From assembly GCA_947175375.1 (NCBI GenBank), contig CAMWMT010000056.1:1-9881 (forward strand): a DNA stretch of 9,881 bases, read 5' to 3'. Below are positions 1 through 6,272 of the stretch, in pieces. This DNA is from an uncultured Clostridiaceae bacterium. GTDB taxonomy: Bacteria; Bacillota; Clostridia; Lachnospirales; Lachnospiraceae. The translations under genes were made by a program, and so were the position numbers. The notes beneath the pieces were generated by a model. The model ran no database searches and was not told where the DNA came from. It saw nothing but the letters and a program-made list of their open reading frames with translations. Position 1 is the first letter of the stretch; every line of letters starts with the position of its first letter.

Positions 1-49
1 GGTTTATCACATTCGATAAGAGCATATTTAAAAAATTAAACTGATTCAT
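1..49 (-). CDS. 5' end of an unidentified gene, third in the restriction operon (runs off the window)
   Basis: An ATG at 49..47 overlaps the hsdR stop codon as ATGA and opens a frame that stays open to the window edge; it reads MNQFNFLNMLLSNVIN. A strong ribosome binding site, GGGGGAG, lies 7 bases upstream of the ATG inside the hsdR 3' end, which is why I regard this as a real start and not chance. Sixteen residues are too few to name a product. They do not resemble the usual HsdM start, so this may be an accessory gene set between hsdR and hsdM. Translation is probably coupled to hsdR. Confidence 0.6.
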   Translation of the reverse strand, partial: MNQFNFLNMLLSNVIN

Positions 50-3000
50 GCAATTTCTCCCCCATCATCATATAAATATTCATTGAGTTCCAAGATAATA
101 CTTTCCAGTTTGTTACCAAACACTTTGTTGATTTTTGCAAAGCCGCCCTGTGCCTTAAAGCGTCCGTCCTCATCAAATACGTCCACATTCAGCACAGATT
201 CCTCCATCAGGTATTTTTCCATTCTGACAATCCAATTCAGTTCCTGCTTGGAGAATTTATGCGCTTTTTTCAGCTTGTCCACCGCCTGTCTGACTCTGGC
301 CTCGTGGGAAATCAAGGTGGAACCAATGGCGTAACGGCGTATCAGGCTGATAATATCGGCAGCAATTTCTTCATTGGTCATTTGAAAAATAGCAGTATTG
401 AGCTGCTGAGTGGTAAAGCCCTCTCTGTCCAGCGTCAGGCGCAGGGAGCGCAGGCTTTCACGGGTCAGTTCCTTCGGTCTTGTGCAGACGATATTCAGGG
501 CAGCAATCTCATTCAGGTTGGTCTTAACATAGTCCGCAAATGCGTCCAGATAATCTTCGGGCTTGCTGCCCCTGCCGTAGCCCCTGCTATGCTCCAAAAG
601 CTCATCTTCATGGTCAGAAATCACAACGGGACGTCGTTCGTCAGAGGTAAACTGTCCCAACATTTTGAACAGTTCTGCATAGGCAAGCAAACGGTTCTTA
701 GCATCTTCTGGCTTGCGCTGTTGAATATTGACAATAAACTGGGTAGGGTCCTGCCCTCCCGTCATGCTGATAAAATGCTCCATGGTCTTGCTGTCCATAT
801 GCCGTTTTTTTCGCTGCAGTTTTGCAATGATCTGATCGATCTGATGTTGTACATGCTTTTCGTCGTCTAACACTTCCAAACCTTCCAAAAGCTGCACAAA
901 TGTAGTAGTGGGGTTGGTAACAACAGGCTTCATAGTGTTGACTGCTTCCAGAGAATCATAAACACCAACAGGGTCATAAATCTCAAAATGGGTCTTATGG
1001 ATTTCAGGACAAAGGCGGGTCGCACGACCCATCATCTGTTCAAACAGGACTCGGGATTTGACGCGACGCATGAATACCAATGTTGTAATTTCAGGAATGT
1101 CAATACCTGTAGTCAACAAATCAACCGTAACAACAACACTGGGAAAACGTTCATTCTTAAAACGCTTTATGGCATTCAACACTTTTTTCCTGTTGCCACC
1201 ACCCACGGAGCCAGTTATTTTCATGATGCTGTCATTATCCACGCCTGTTTCTGTATAAATGTCCTTTAGAACTTTCACAATCAAATCAGCGTGGTCATCG
1301 TTGACAGCATAAATCAGCGTCTTACCCTGTTCAGGGGTTTCGGGGTCAATATCACGGGCAATTTCTGACAGGACTGTCCGATTGAACGGCTCCGTTATGA
1401 CCTGGCGATTGAAGGCTTCCACATCAAAGTCCAATTCGTCATCCAACAGCTCTGAATTTGTGATTTCGCCAGTCACGGGGTCATATAACATGACAATATC
1501 GCCCTTTTTGTAGTGGATTCCCTCGGTACTCAACCTGGTAGGGAGCTTATGTGGAGCGTCGTGATCCACCAGATACCCTTCAATCACCGCCTCACGGTAT
1601 GTATATTTGAACACAGGTTGTCCAAAGATTTCCGTGGTCTGTAGTGCTGGTGTTGCAGTCAGCGCAATTTTTACAGCGTCAAAGTATTCAACAACGCTGC
1701 GGTACCTGCTCTGATAATCTATCTGGTCACGGTAGAGAATCTCATCCTCGCCCATTTCTTTATCCAGAATATAACCTCTGTGCGCTTCGTCAATGATGAC
1801 CAAATCAAAATCAGAAACGGCGGGCATGGTTTTTTCATCATTGTACAGAATCCTCTTTACCATGCTCTGAACCGTAGCAATCTGGATTCGGGTTTCACGG
1901 TCTATATCCTTATCTTCCAGGCCCTTGATGTTATAAATATCATCAAGGGTCATCAAATCTTCCAGCTTGACTTCTTTGAACACATCGAATGCCTGGTCCC
2001 CCAGAGCAGTCCTGTCCACAAGAAAGAGTATTCTGCGAAAGCGTCCTGTTTTCAGAAAACGGTAAATCATGCCCAGAATGGTGCGGGTTTTACCTGTACC
2101 TGTTGCCATAGCAAGCAGGATGCTGCTCTGCCCATTGATAATTGCTTTCTCGGCTTCCTCAATCGCCCTGATCTGGTACGCCCGGAGGTTGAGACCGTCT
2201 TTGTCACGCAACAGGTCATAGGACATTTTCTGCAATTCCTGATTCCGTGCGGAAATATCTTTTTCCAGCAGTTCTAACATTCCCGTTGGACTCATCCAGC
2301 CTCTCAAAGCCCTGGGATTATTGTCAGGCTGCCGCAAATCCAGAAACCATATGCCGCTCTTGGTATCGTACTGCTCTAAATAGGGTCTGCCATTGGTGGC
2401 AAACGTGAACGGCACTTTGTAGCTGCCCCATGTTCCAATCTGATAGACTTTATCGGCACTGCGGATGTTTCGGGAATAGTCCTTGCACTGGTAATCAATG
2501 ACAGAGGGAATATCCTTATGAATTGCCTTTGCCTCAATCGTAGCTACCATCTGTGTATCAACGAACAAGGCATAATCAACATAGCCCCTGTTACCAACGG
2601 TGGAATCTGTAGGCCATTCGGCAATCGCAATGTTATGTCCCTTTACAGGGCGTGTCCCCTTAGAATAGCGCAGCAATTCCGTATCGGCTTCCCAGCCCAC
2701 TTTGCGAAGCTGTTCATCAATTAAATAGCGTGTCTCTGCCTCAGATTTGATTCGCTGGCTTGCAGCTTTACCAGATTGCTTTTTTCTGGTTTCCTTTTCA
2801 ACAGCGGGAGCCGCTGCCGCTGCTTTTTCGGCTTCCTCTATCAACTGTTTTTCCTGGGTCTGTTCACTCTGCTTATCGCTGCTGACAGGTTCGGGTGTTT
2901 CAGATGGCATAACAAAAGGCTGATTCTGATAATTCCAGTCCCCATAGGTCTGCATAAACCATTCACACAGGCTGTATGCCATTTGGAGTAATGCCTTGCC

Positions 3001-3309
3001 GTCAGCTATAGAAGCATAATTTTCATGCGTTGCCTTATTACGCCCGATACGCAGGGCATGAAGAACCTCCTTCAAATCACGGGTAATCATACCTTCACGG
3101 AACAGACTGTTGATTCTGTTTGCCGCTGTGTTATCACTGGGCAGAGGGATTCTGTCATAGGTGAAGCACAAATTAACAATCGTTTCGCCGATCATCCCCA
3201 ACTTCATCAGACAGGAGTTAGAATCGCTGTACAGATATTTTTCTGCCAGTTCTCCGAAGTTCGCCAGCACAGGAAAATGACTGTTCAAAAATTCAAAATT
3301 AGATTTCAT
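46..3309 (-). CDS. hsdR: Type I restriction enzyme, restriction/translocation subunit HsdR, with N-terminal DUF4145/HEPN-like domain
   Basis: HsdR is the motor and nuclease of a type I restriction-modification complex. With HsdM and HsdS it translocates unmethylated DNA using ATP and cuts at a distance. The 1087-residue protein is full length. Residues 1-125 look like a DUF4145/HEPN-type helical domain with R90-N-K-A-T-H95. Residues 140-190 are a charged, Ala/Glu/Lys-rich linker. The nuclease domain (about 190-320) shows the PD-(D/E)xK residues D245 and E259-A-K261. The SF2 motor shows Walker A ATGTGKT (402-408), DEAH (507-510), TATPA (551-555), motif V around LLTTGIDIPE (731-740) and motif VI QMMGRATR (758-765). 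Residues 850-1085 resemble the EcoEI-type C-terminal domain that contacts the methylase. The start overlaps the upstream helix-turn-helix gene as ATGA. No frameshift or lost key residue is seen, so the gene looks active. The cognate hsdM and hsdS are not in the window. Confidence 0.95.
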   Translation of the reverse strand: MKSNFEFLNSHFPVLANFGELAEKYLYSDSNSCLMKLGMIGETIVNLCFTYDRIPLPSDNTAANRINSLFREGMITRDLKEVLHALRIGRNKATHENYASIADGKALLQMAYSLCEWFMQTYGDWNYQNQPFVMPSETPEPVSSDKQSEQTQEKQLIEEAEKAAAAAPAVEKETRKKQSGKAASQRIKSEAETRYLIDEQLRKVGWEADTELLRYSKGTRPVKGHNIAIAEWPTDSTVGNRGYVDYALFVDTQMVATIEAKAIHKDIPSVIDYQCKDYSRNIRSADKVYQIGTWGSYKVPFTFATNGRPYLEQYDTKSGIWFLDLRQPDNNPRALRGWMSPTGMLELLEKDISARNQELQKMSYDLLRDKDGLNLRAYQIRAIEEAEKAIINGQSSILLAMATGTGKTRTILGMIYRFLKTGRFRRILFLVDRTALGDQAFDVFKEVKLEDLMTLDDIYNIKGLEDKDIDRETRIQIATVQSMVKRILYNDEKTMPAVSDFDLVIIDEAHRGYILDKEMGEDEILYRDQIDYQSRYRSVVEYFDAVKIALTATPALQTTEIFGQPVFKYTYREAVIEGYLVDHDAPHKLPTRLSTEGIHYKKGDIVMLYDPVTGEITNSELLDDELDFDVEAFNRQVITEPFNRTVLSEIARDIDPETPEQGKTLIYAVNDDHADLIVKVLKDIYTETGVDNDSIMKITGSVGGGNRKKVLNAIKRFKNERFPSVVVTVDLLTTGIDIPEITTLVFMRRVKSRVLFEQMMGRATRLCPEIHKTHFEIYDPVGVYDSLEAVNTMKPVVTNPTTTFVQLLEGLEVLDDEKHVQHQIDQIIAKLQRKKRHMDSKTMEHFISMTGGQDPTQFIVNIQQRKPEDAKNRLLAYAELFKMLGQFTSDERRPVVISDHEDELLEHSRGYGRGSKPEDYLDAFADYVKTNLNEIAALNIVCTRPKELTRESLRSLRLTLDREGFTTQQLNTAIFQMTNEEIAADIISLIRRYAIGSTLISHEARVRQAVDKLKKAHKFSKQELNWIVRMEKYLMEESVLNVDVFDEDGRFKAQGGFAKINKVFGNKLESIILELNEYLYDDGGEIA

Positions 3310-3524
3310 ATTGCTGTCTCCTTGCTGGTCATTCTTGGAATAGGATTTGTATTTTTATATTGTTTCAATCTTTTATCAGAGGGTTTCTTAGCGTCCGCTG
3401 GGATAAGCCAGGTCTTTCCTTTCTTGATCGCACCCTCTATCCGCCCATCTGCACATAGAAACCCAATTCTTCGTGACGTGATATTCCATTGTACAGATAA
3501 CTCTACTGTCGTCAAATATTCCAT
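3306..3524 (-). CDS. Small helix-turn-helix DNA-binding protein of the restriction operon
   Basis: This short basic protein (72 residues from the ATG at 3524) starts MEYLTTVELSVQWNITSRRI and has the pattern of a MerR/excisionase-type winged helix-turn-helix: a 'LTTVELSVQWNIT' helix-turn, then a recognition helix 'SRRIGFLCADGRI', then a wing around 'GKTWLIPADAKKP'. Such proteins are often encoded just before or within type I restriction loci; their role is poorly known, and DNA binding or control of operon expression is inference. The stop overlaps the hsdR ATG (ATGA), so the two are likely translationally coupled. A GTG two codons upstream (3530..3528) has GGAGGG 7 bases before it, a better spacing than the 13 bases to the ATG, so the true start may be GTG at 3530. 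A longer frame to 3563 lacks a comparable ribosome binding site. Confidence 0.8.
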   Translation of the reverse strand: MEYLTTVELSVQWNITSRRIGFLCADGRIEGAIKKGKTWLIPADAKKPSDKRLKQYKNTNPIPRMTSKETAI

Positions 3525-3575
3525 ACTCACCGTCCATCCCTCCCACAATCGGAGTGCATCCACTATTTATTCCTT

Positions 3576-3604
3576 ATAATACATCATGTATCGGAGCAAA
3601 ACAA
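3576..3604 (-). promoter_or_regulatory. Candidate sigma-A promoter of the HTH-hsdR operon with a dyad in the spacer
   Basis: On the minus strand TTGTTT (3604..3599) is followed after exactly 17 bases by TATTAT (3581..3576), about 45 bases upstream of the HTH gene. The -10 side of the spacer carries a short dyad, ATACAT-1-ATGTAT (3579..3591), overlapping the -10 box. The dyad would suit a repressor and could be an autoregulatory site of the adjacent helix-turn-helix protein; that link is inference. The upstream gene is closed by two terminators, so the operon needs its own promoter near here. Confidence 0.5.
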
Positions 3605-3735
3605 CATAAAGTCCCATATTCTCACGACAACTTTCTTGCATACGCGGCAGCTTCAATGAATAAGCAGGGTGTCATTAAATCTTTTTTCTCCCATTGTAAC
3701 TTTTGCAAGTTGCATTTTTCAAAAACCCTTAAACG

Positions 3736-3767
3736 AAAAAAGCCCGGAAAATCAGGTGTTTCCGGGC
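3736..3767 (-). terminator. Second (distal) intrinsic terminator downstream of tRNA-Gln
   Basis: The 9-bp stem GCCCGGAAA (3742-3750) / TTTCCGGGC (3759-3767) closes an 8-base loop and, read on the minus strand, is followed by TTTTTT (3741..3736). It backs up the terminator immediately upstream and insulates the restriction operon from tRNA transcription. On the plus strand the same hairpin is followed by A residues, so it is directional for the minus strand. Confidence 0.85.
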
Positions 3768-3800
3768 AAAAAAGAAGCCCCGGTGGATCTTCCACCGGGG
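3768..3800 (-). terminator. First intrinsic terminator of the tRNA-Gln transcript
   Basis: A perfect 10-bp GC-rich stem, CCCCGGTGGA (3778-3787) / TCCACCGGGG (3791-3800), closes a TCT loop. On the minus strand it is followed by CTTCTTTTTT (3777..3768). It starts 10 bases after the tRNA 3' end, so the tRNA is very likely transcribed alone. Confidence 0.9.
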
Positions 3801-3809
3801 ACCTTGGAG

Positions 3810-3881
3810 CAGGGCTACAAGGATTCGAACCTTGAAATGACGGAGTCAGAGTCCGTTGCCTTACCGTTTGGCGATAGCCCT
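3810..3881 (-). tRNA. tRNA-Gln, anticodon CTG
   Basis: A 72-base cloverleaf on the minus strand. The acceptor AGGGCTA pairs perfectly with TAGCCCT; the D arm is GCC...GGC with a 3-bp stem, as is usual for tRNA-Gln; the anticodon stem is ACGGA/TCCGT with loop CTCTGAC, which puts CTG at positions 34-36 (reads CAG codons); the T arm is CAAGG-TTCGAAT-CCTTG. The discriminator base is G (3810). It is followed by CTC, so CCA is not encoded and must be added after transcription. A promoter upstream and tandem terminators downstream make it a single-gene unit. Confidence 0.95.
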
Positions 3882-3899
3882 TCGTATTCAACGAATGTT

Positions 3900-3928
3900 A
3901 TTATATGACATATCCAGAAAAAAAGCAA
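3900..3928 (-). promoter_or_regulatory. Sigma-A promoter of tRNA-Gln
   Basis: TTGCTT (3928..3923) and a perfect TATAAT (3905..3900) are separated by exactly 17 bases on the minus strand. Transcription would start near 3893, about a dozen bases before the tRNA 5' end. The region just upstream on the minus strand is rich in A runs, which resembles an UP element. Confidence 0.85.
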
Positions 3929-4045
3929 GCGTTTTTTTCACTTTTTCAAAACTTTTTTTATCCTCCTTTTTTCTTCCCTGTTTCTTATGAATTTCTTTCG
4001 CAATTTTAGAAAACCTTTATTCAGATGATACACTTTCGTCACAAT

Positions 4046-4075
4046 TTCCTGTTATGATAATACTCGTAACAGGAA
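4046..4075 (+). promoter_or_regulatory. Inverted repeat enclosing an extended -10 box (candidate plus-strand promoter/operator)
   Basis: TTCCTGTTA (4046-4054) and TAACAGGAA (4067-4075) form a perfect 9-bp inverted repeat around 12 bases. The left arm runs into TGTTATGAT (4050-4058), an extended -10 (TGn-TATGAT) on the plus strand; no good -35 hexamer is present at the right distance. It could be an operator over a plus-strand promoter. On the minus strand no T-run follows it, so it is not an obvious terminator for spoVT. The surrounding gap (3929-4162) otherwise holds T-rich sequence with no gene I can support. Confidence 0.35.
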
Positions 4076-4164
4076 CACATCAGTATTTCATTCATAACAC
4101 TTTCGGGGGACCGGAAAGGTCCCCCACTCCCTCGAAAGCACGGACCCTCACGGGTCCTTTTTTT
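4065..4164 (+). ncRNA. Candidate small structured RNA on the plus strand
   Basis: If transcription starts just after the extended -10 box, a transcript of roughly 100 bases would contain a GC hairpin GGGGGACC (4105-4112) / GGTCCCCC (4118-4125) with a GGAAA loop, possibly enclosed by CTTTCG (4100-4105) / CGAAAG (4133-4138), which shares one base with the inner stem, and would end at an intrinsic terminator. Both hairpins use the same GGACC/GGTCC core, so alternative pairing between them is possible. I do not recognise an RNA family. The 3' end abuts the spoVT stop codon on the opposite strand. The promoter evidence is weak, so this is a hypothesis based mainly on the orphan terminator. Confidence 0.35.
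4142..4164 (+). terminator. Intrinsic terminator on the plus strand, opposing spoVT
   Basis: GGACCC (4142-4147) - TCAC - GGGTCC (4152-4157) is followed directly by seven T residues (4158-4164) on the plus strand. On the minus strand the T-run becomes an A-run upstream of the hairpin, so the element does not fit as a spoVT terminator. It either ends a plus-strand RNA or blocks antisense transcription from entering spoVT. Confidence 0.65.
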
Positions 4165-4711
4165 ACTGTTCCATCTGGCGTCCCAGAAATCCGGCTGCAA
4201 CAGCAGCCACTTTCTGTTCCACCTCGCCCATCCTGGTCTTCATATCACGCCCAAGAAGGATCACAGCGCCGATGGCATCTCCTTCGCTGATCACGGGACA
4301 GATCGTCTCTGTGGCTATGCCTTCCATCTCTTCCTGGATTACCGGTATAAACTTACGTTCTATGGCAGAGGCCTGAAGGCTCTCCCTCTCCTGGATCAGG
4401 TGCTCCAGCTGGGGGCTGATCGCTTTCCCATAGTAGTCCTTCTTTGCTCCTCCTGCAGTTGCGACGATGGTATCGCGGTCTGTCACACATACCATATGCC
4501 CTGTCGTCTGTGCTAGGCTTTCTGCATATTGTTTCGCGAACGCAGAAAGTTCCCCAAGGGGAGAATATTTTTTCAGGATGATCTCTCCTTCCCGATCAGT
4601 AAAGATCTCCAGAGGATCGCCCTCCCGAATCCTTAATGTACGCCGGATCTCTTTGGGCACGACTACTCTGCCGAGGTCATCGATCCGGCGCACAATTCCT
4701 GTTGCTTTCAT
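4163..4711 (-). CDS. spoVT: Stage V sporulation transcription factor SpoVT
   Basis: SpoVT is an AbrB-family regulator active late in the forespore, where it modulates sigma-G-dependent genes for spore coat, germination and maturation (known from Bacillus). The 182-residue product matches the family length (178 in B. subtilis). Residues 1-50 are the swapped-hairpin AbrB DNA-binding domain, MKATGIVRRIDDLGRVVVPK onward through EIRRTLRIREGDPLEI. Residues 56-180 fit the GAF-like sensor domain (ICPVISEGDAIGAVIL). The start at 4711 has GGAGGA 7 bases upstream; an in-frame extension to 4774 lacks a ribosome binding site and family similarity. It follows pncB after about 100 bases without a clear terminator, so both read-through and its own promoter are possible. 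No minus-strand intrinsic terminator was seen after it. Confidence 0.95.
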   Translation of the reverse strand: MKATGIVRRIDDLGRVVVPKEIRRTLRIREGDPLEIFTDREGEIILKKYSPLGELSAFAKQYAESLAQTTGHMVCVTDRDTIVATAGGAKKDYYGKAISPQLEHLIQERESLQASAIERKFIPVIQEEMEGIATETICPVISEGDAIGAVILLGRDMKTRMGEVEQKVAAVAAGFLGRQMEQ

Positions 4712-4732
4712 ATCATCTTCCTCCAATGTCTT

Positions 4733-4743
4733 ATAATACGATG
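4733..4743 (-). promoter_or_regulatory. Possible -10 region of the spoVT promoter
   Basis: On the minus strand CATCGTA (4743..4737) matches the CATnnTA core of sigma-G -10 boxes, and TATTAT (4738..4733) just after it would suit sigma-A. I could not find a -35 box at the proper distance for either, so this is only a weak pointer to an independent spoVT promoter. Forespore control would agree with the known biology of spoVT. Confidence 0.25.
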
Positions 4744-4814
4744 TCGATTTCGAGTCTTCACAGACCATCTGCATCTAGTATTTGTAAGAATTGGATTTAT
4801 ATGCATCGCCTCTG

Positions 4815-6272
4815 TCAATCAACCAGATTCATTTTATTCAAAAGCTCTGTCTTCATCGCATACAGACGATCCGACAGATCCACATAGACTTCATGAGGGT
4901 TCACAAGCCTTCTCGTCTCATCCCACAGCGTATTCTGCTCTTCGATGCAGTGTTCCCTGATATCCATGACCGTCGGAGACTGATAGATACAGGTTCCCTG
5001 ATCGAAGACCTTCACCATCAGTTCCTTCATGGTATAAGTACCGCCCTTCAGGTGCGTCTTTTTCCAGGTCTCGACAGGATCAAAGATGATCAGATCCTGG
5101 GAAACATCAAATTTGTCATCGACCAGGCTGATCAGATCTGCTTTCAGCTTTCCGTTCGCCTTCTCATAGATTCGGTAGATGGTTTTATTTCCAGGATTCG
5201 TGATCTTCTCTGTATTTTCGGAAAGTTTGATCTTTGGAATAAATTCACCATCTCCGGTCTTCACTGCTGCCAGTTTATAGACACCACCGAATGCCGGACA
5301 GTCCCTGGAAGTGATCATATTGGTGCCCACACCCCAGGAGGTAATCTTCGCACCCTGTGTCTTCAAGCTGTCGATCAGATATTCATCCAGATCACTGGAC
5401 GCAGATATAATCGCATTATGAAATCCTGCTGCATCCAGCATCCTTCTTGCCTCTTTTGACAGATAAGCAAGATCACCGCTGTCCAGACGAATACCATAAC
5501 GCCCATTCAGCTTCTTCCCCTTGCGCATCTCCTTAAAGACACGGATGGCATTGGGCACGCCGGATTTTAATGTATCATAAGTATCCACCAGCAGCGTGCA
5601 GGCATTCGGATACAGTTCCGCATACGTTTTAAAGGCGGTATATTCATCCGGAAAACTCATGATCCAGCTGTGTGCATGAGTTCCCAGAACAGGCACATCA
5701 AAAAGCTGTCCAGCCAATACATTAGAAGTTCCGATGCAACCTCCTATCATGGCTGCACGGGCGCCATAGACCCCCGCATCGGGTCCCTGTGCACGACGCA
5801 GACCAAATTCCATAATGCCGTCCCCTCTGGCCGCATTGACCACTCTTGCCGCCTTGGTGGCGATCAGGCTCTGGTGGTTTACGATTGTCAGAATCGCCGT
5901 CTCCACCAGCTGCGCCTCCATAATTGGCGCAACGACTTTTATCAGAGGCTCTTTGGGAAATACCACCGTTCCTTCGGGTATCGCATAGATGTCTCCGCTA
6001 AAATGAAAATCACTCAGGTATTCCAGGAAATCCTCATCAAAGATACCCACACTTCTCAGATAATCAATATCCTTCTCAGAAAAATGCAGGTTTTTGATGT
6101 AATCTATGACCTGGTCTAGTCCTGCCGCTATGGCAAATCCATTCCCGCAGGGATTCGTCCGGTAAAATGCATCAAAGATCACAGTCTCCTGCACCGGATT
6201 TTTAAAATATCCCTGCATCATAGTCAGTTCATAGAGATCGGTTAACAGTGTCAGATTTTGTGTTGTGCTCAT
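4815..6272 (-). CDS. pncB: Nicotinate phosphoribosyltransferase
   Basis: PncB joins nicotinate to PRPP with ATP hydrolysis to give nicotinate mononucleotide, the entry step of NAD salvage (Preiss-Handler pathway), in the cytoplasm. The 485-residue product has the family landmarks in order: LTLLTDLYELTMMQGYF near the N-terminus (7-23), EGTVVFPKEPL (100-110), EFGLRRAQGPDAG (155-167), GTHAHSW (197-203) with the histidine expected to be phosphorylated, YGIRLDSGDLAY (259-270, phosphate binding) and WGVGTNMITS (313-322). The ATG at 6272 shares one base with the stop of the upstream lipoprotein gene (TAATG) and has GGAGGG 7 bases before it; an in-frame extension to 6446 lies entirely inside that gene and is not used. 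Translational coupling to an envelope lipoprotein is unusual for this enzyme. No frameshift or loss of key residues is seen. Confidence 0.96.
   Translation of the reverse strand: MSTTQNLTLLTDLYELTMMQGYFKNPVQETVIFDAFYRTNPCGNGFAIAAGLDQVIDYIKNLHFSEKDIDYLRSVGIFDEDFLEYLSDFHFSGDIYAIPEGTVVFPKEPLIKVVAPIMEAQLVETAILTIVNHQSLIATKAARVVNAARGDGIMEFGLRRAQGPDAGVYGARAAMIGGCIGTSNVLAGQLFDVPVLGTHAHSWIMSFPDEYTAFKTYAELYPNACTLLVDTYDTLKSGVPNAIRVFKEMRKGKKLNGRYGIRLDSGDLAYLSKEARRMLDAAGFHNAIISASSDLDEYLIDSLKTQGAKITSWGVGTNMITSRDCPAFGGVYKLAAVKTGDGEFIPKIKLSENTEKITNPGNKTIYRIYEKANGKLKADLISLVDDKFDVSQDLIIFDPVETWKKTHLKGGTYTMKELMVKVFDQGTCIYQSPTVMDIREHCIEEQNTLWDETRRLVNPHEVYVDLSDRLYAMKTELLNKMNLVD

Noticed and set aside
259..870. 203-residue plus-strand open frame antisense to hsdR
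   Set aside because: It lies wholly inside the well-supported hsdR coding region, shows no recognisable domain and has atypical composition; a shadow of the opposite strand.
3025..3579. 184-residue plus-strand open frame across the hsdR start and HTH gene
   Set aside because: It is antisense to two genes with clear domains and good ribosome binding sites, and has no motif of its own.
3622..3891. Open frame of 89 residues on the minus strand
   Set aside because: It runs through the tRNA-Gln and both terminators, so it is non-coding sequence.
3884..3966. GGAGG followed by possible tiny frames starting TTG or GTG upstream of the tRNA on the minus strand
   Set aside because: The TTG frame is only three codons and the GTG frame (17 codons) is 20 bases from the GGAGG and overlaps the tRNA promoter; the purine-rich tract is better read as promoter-upstream sequence.
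4100..4164. Hairpins after spoVT as its own terminator
   Set aside because: On the minus strand no T-run follows either hairpin; the T-run is on the plus-strand side only.
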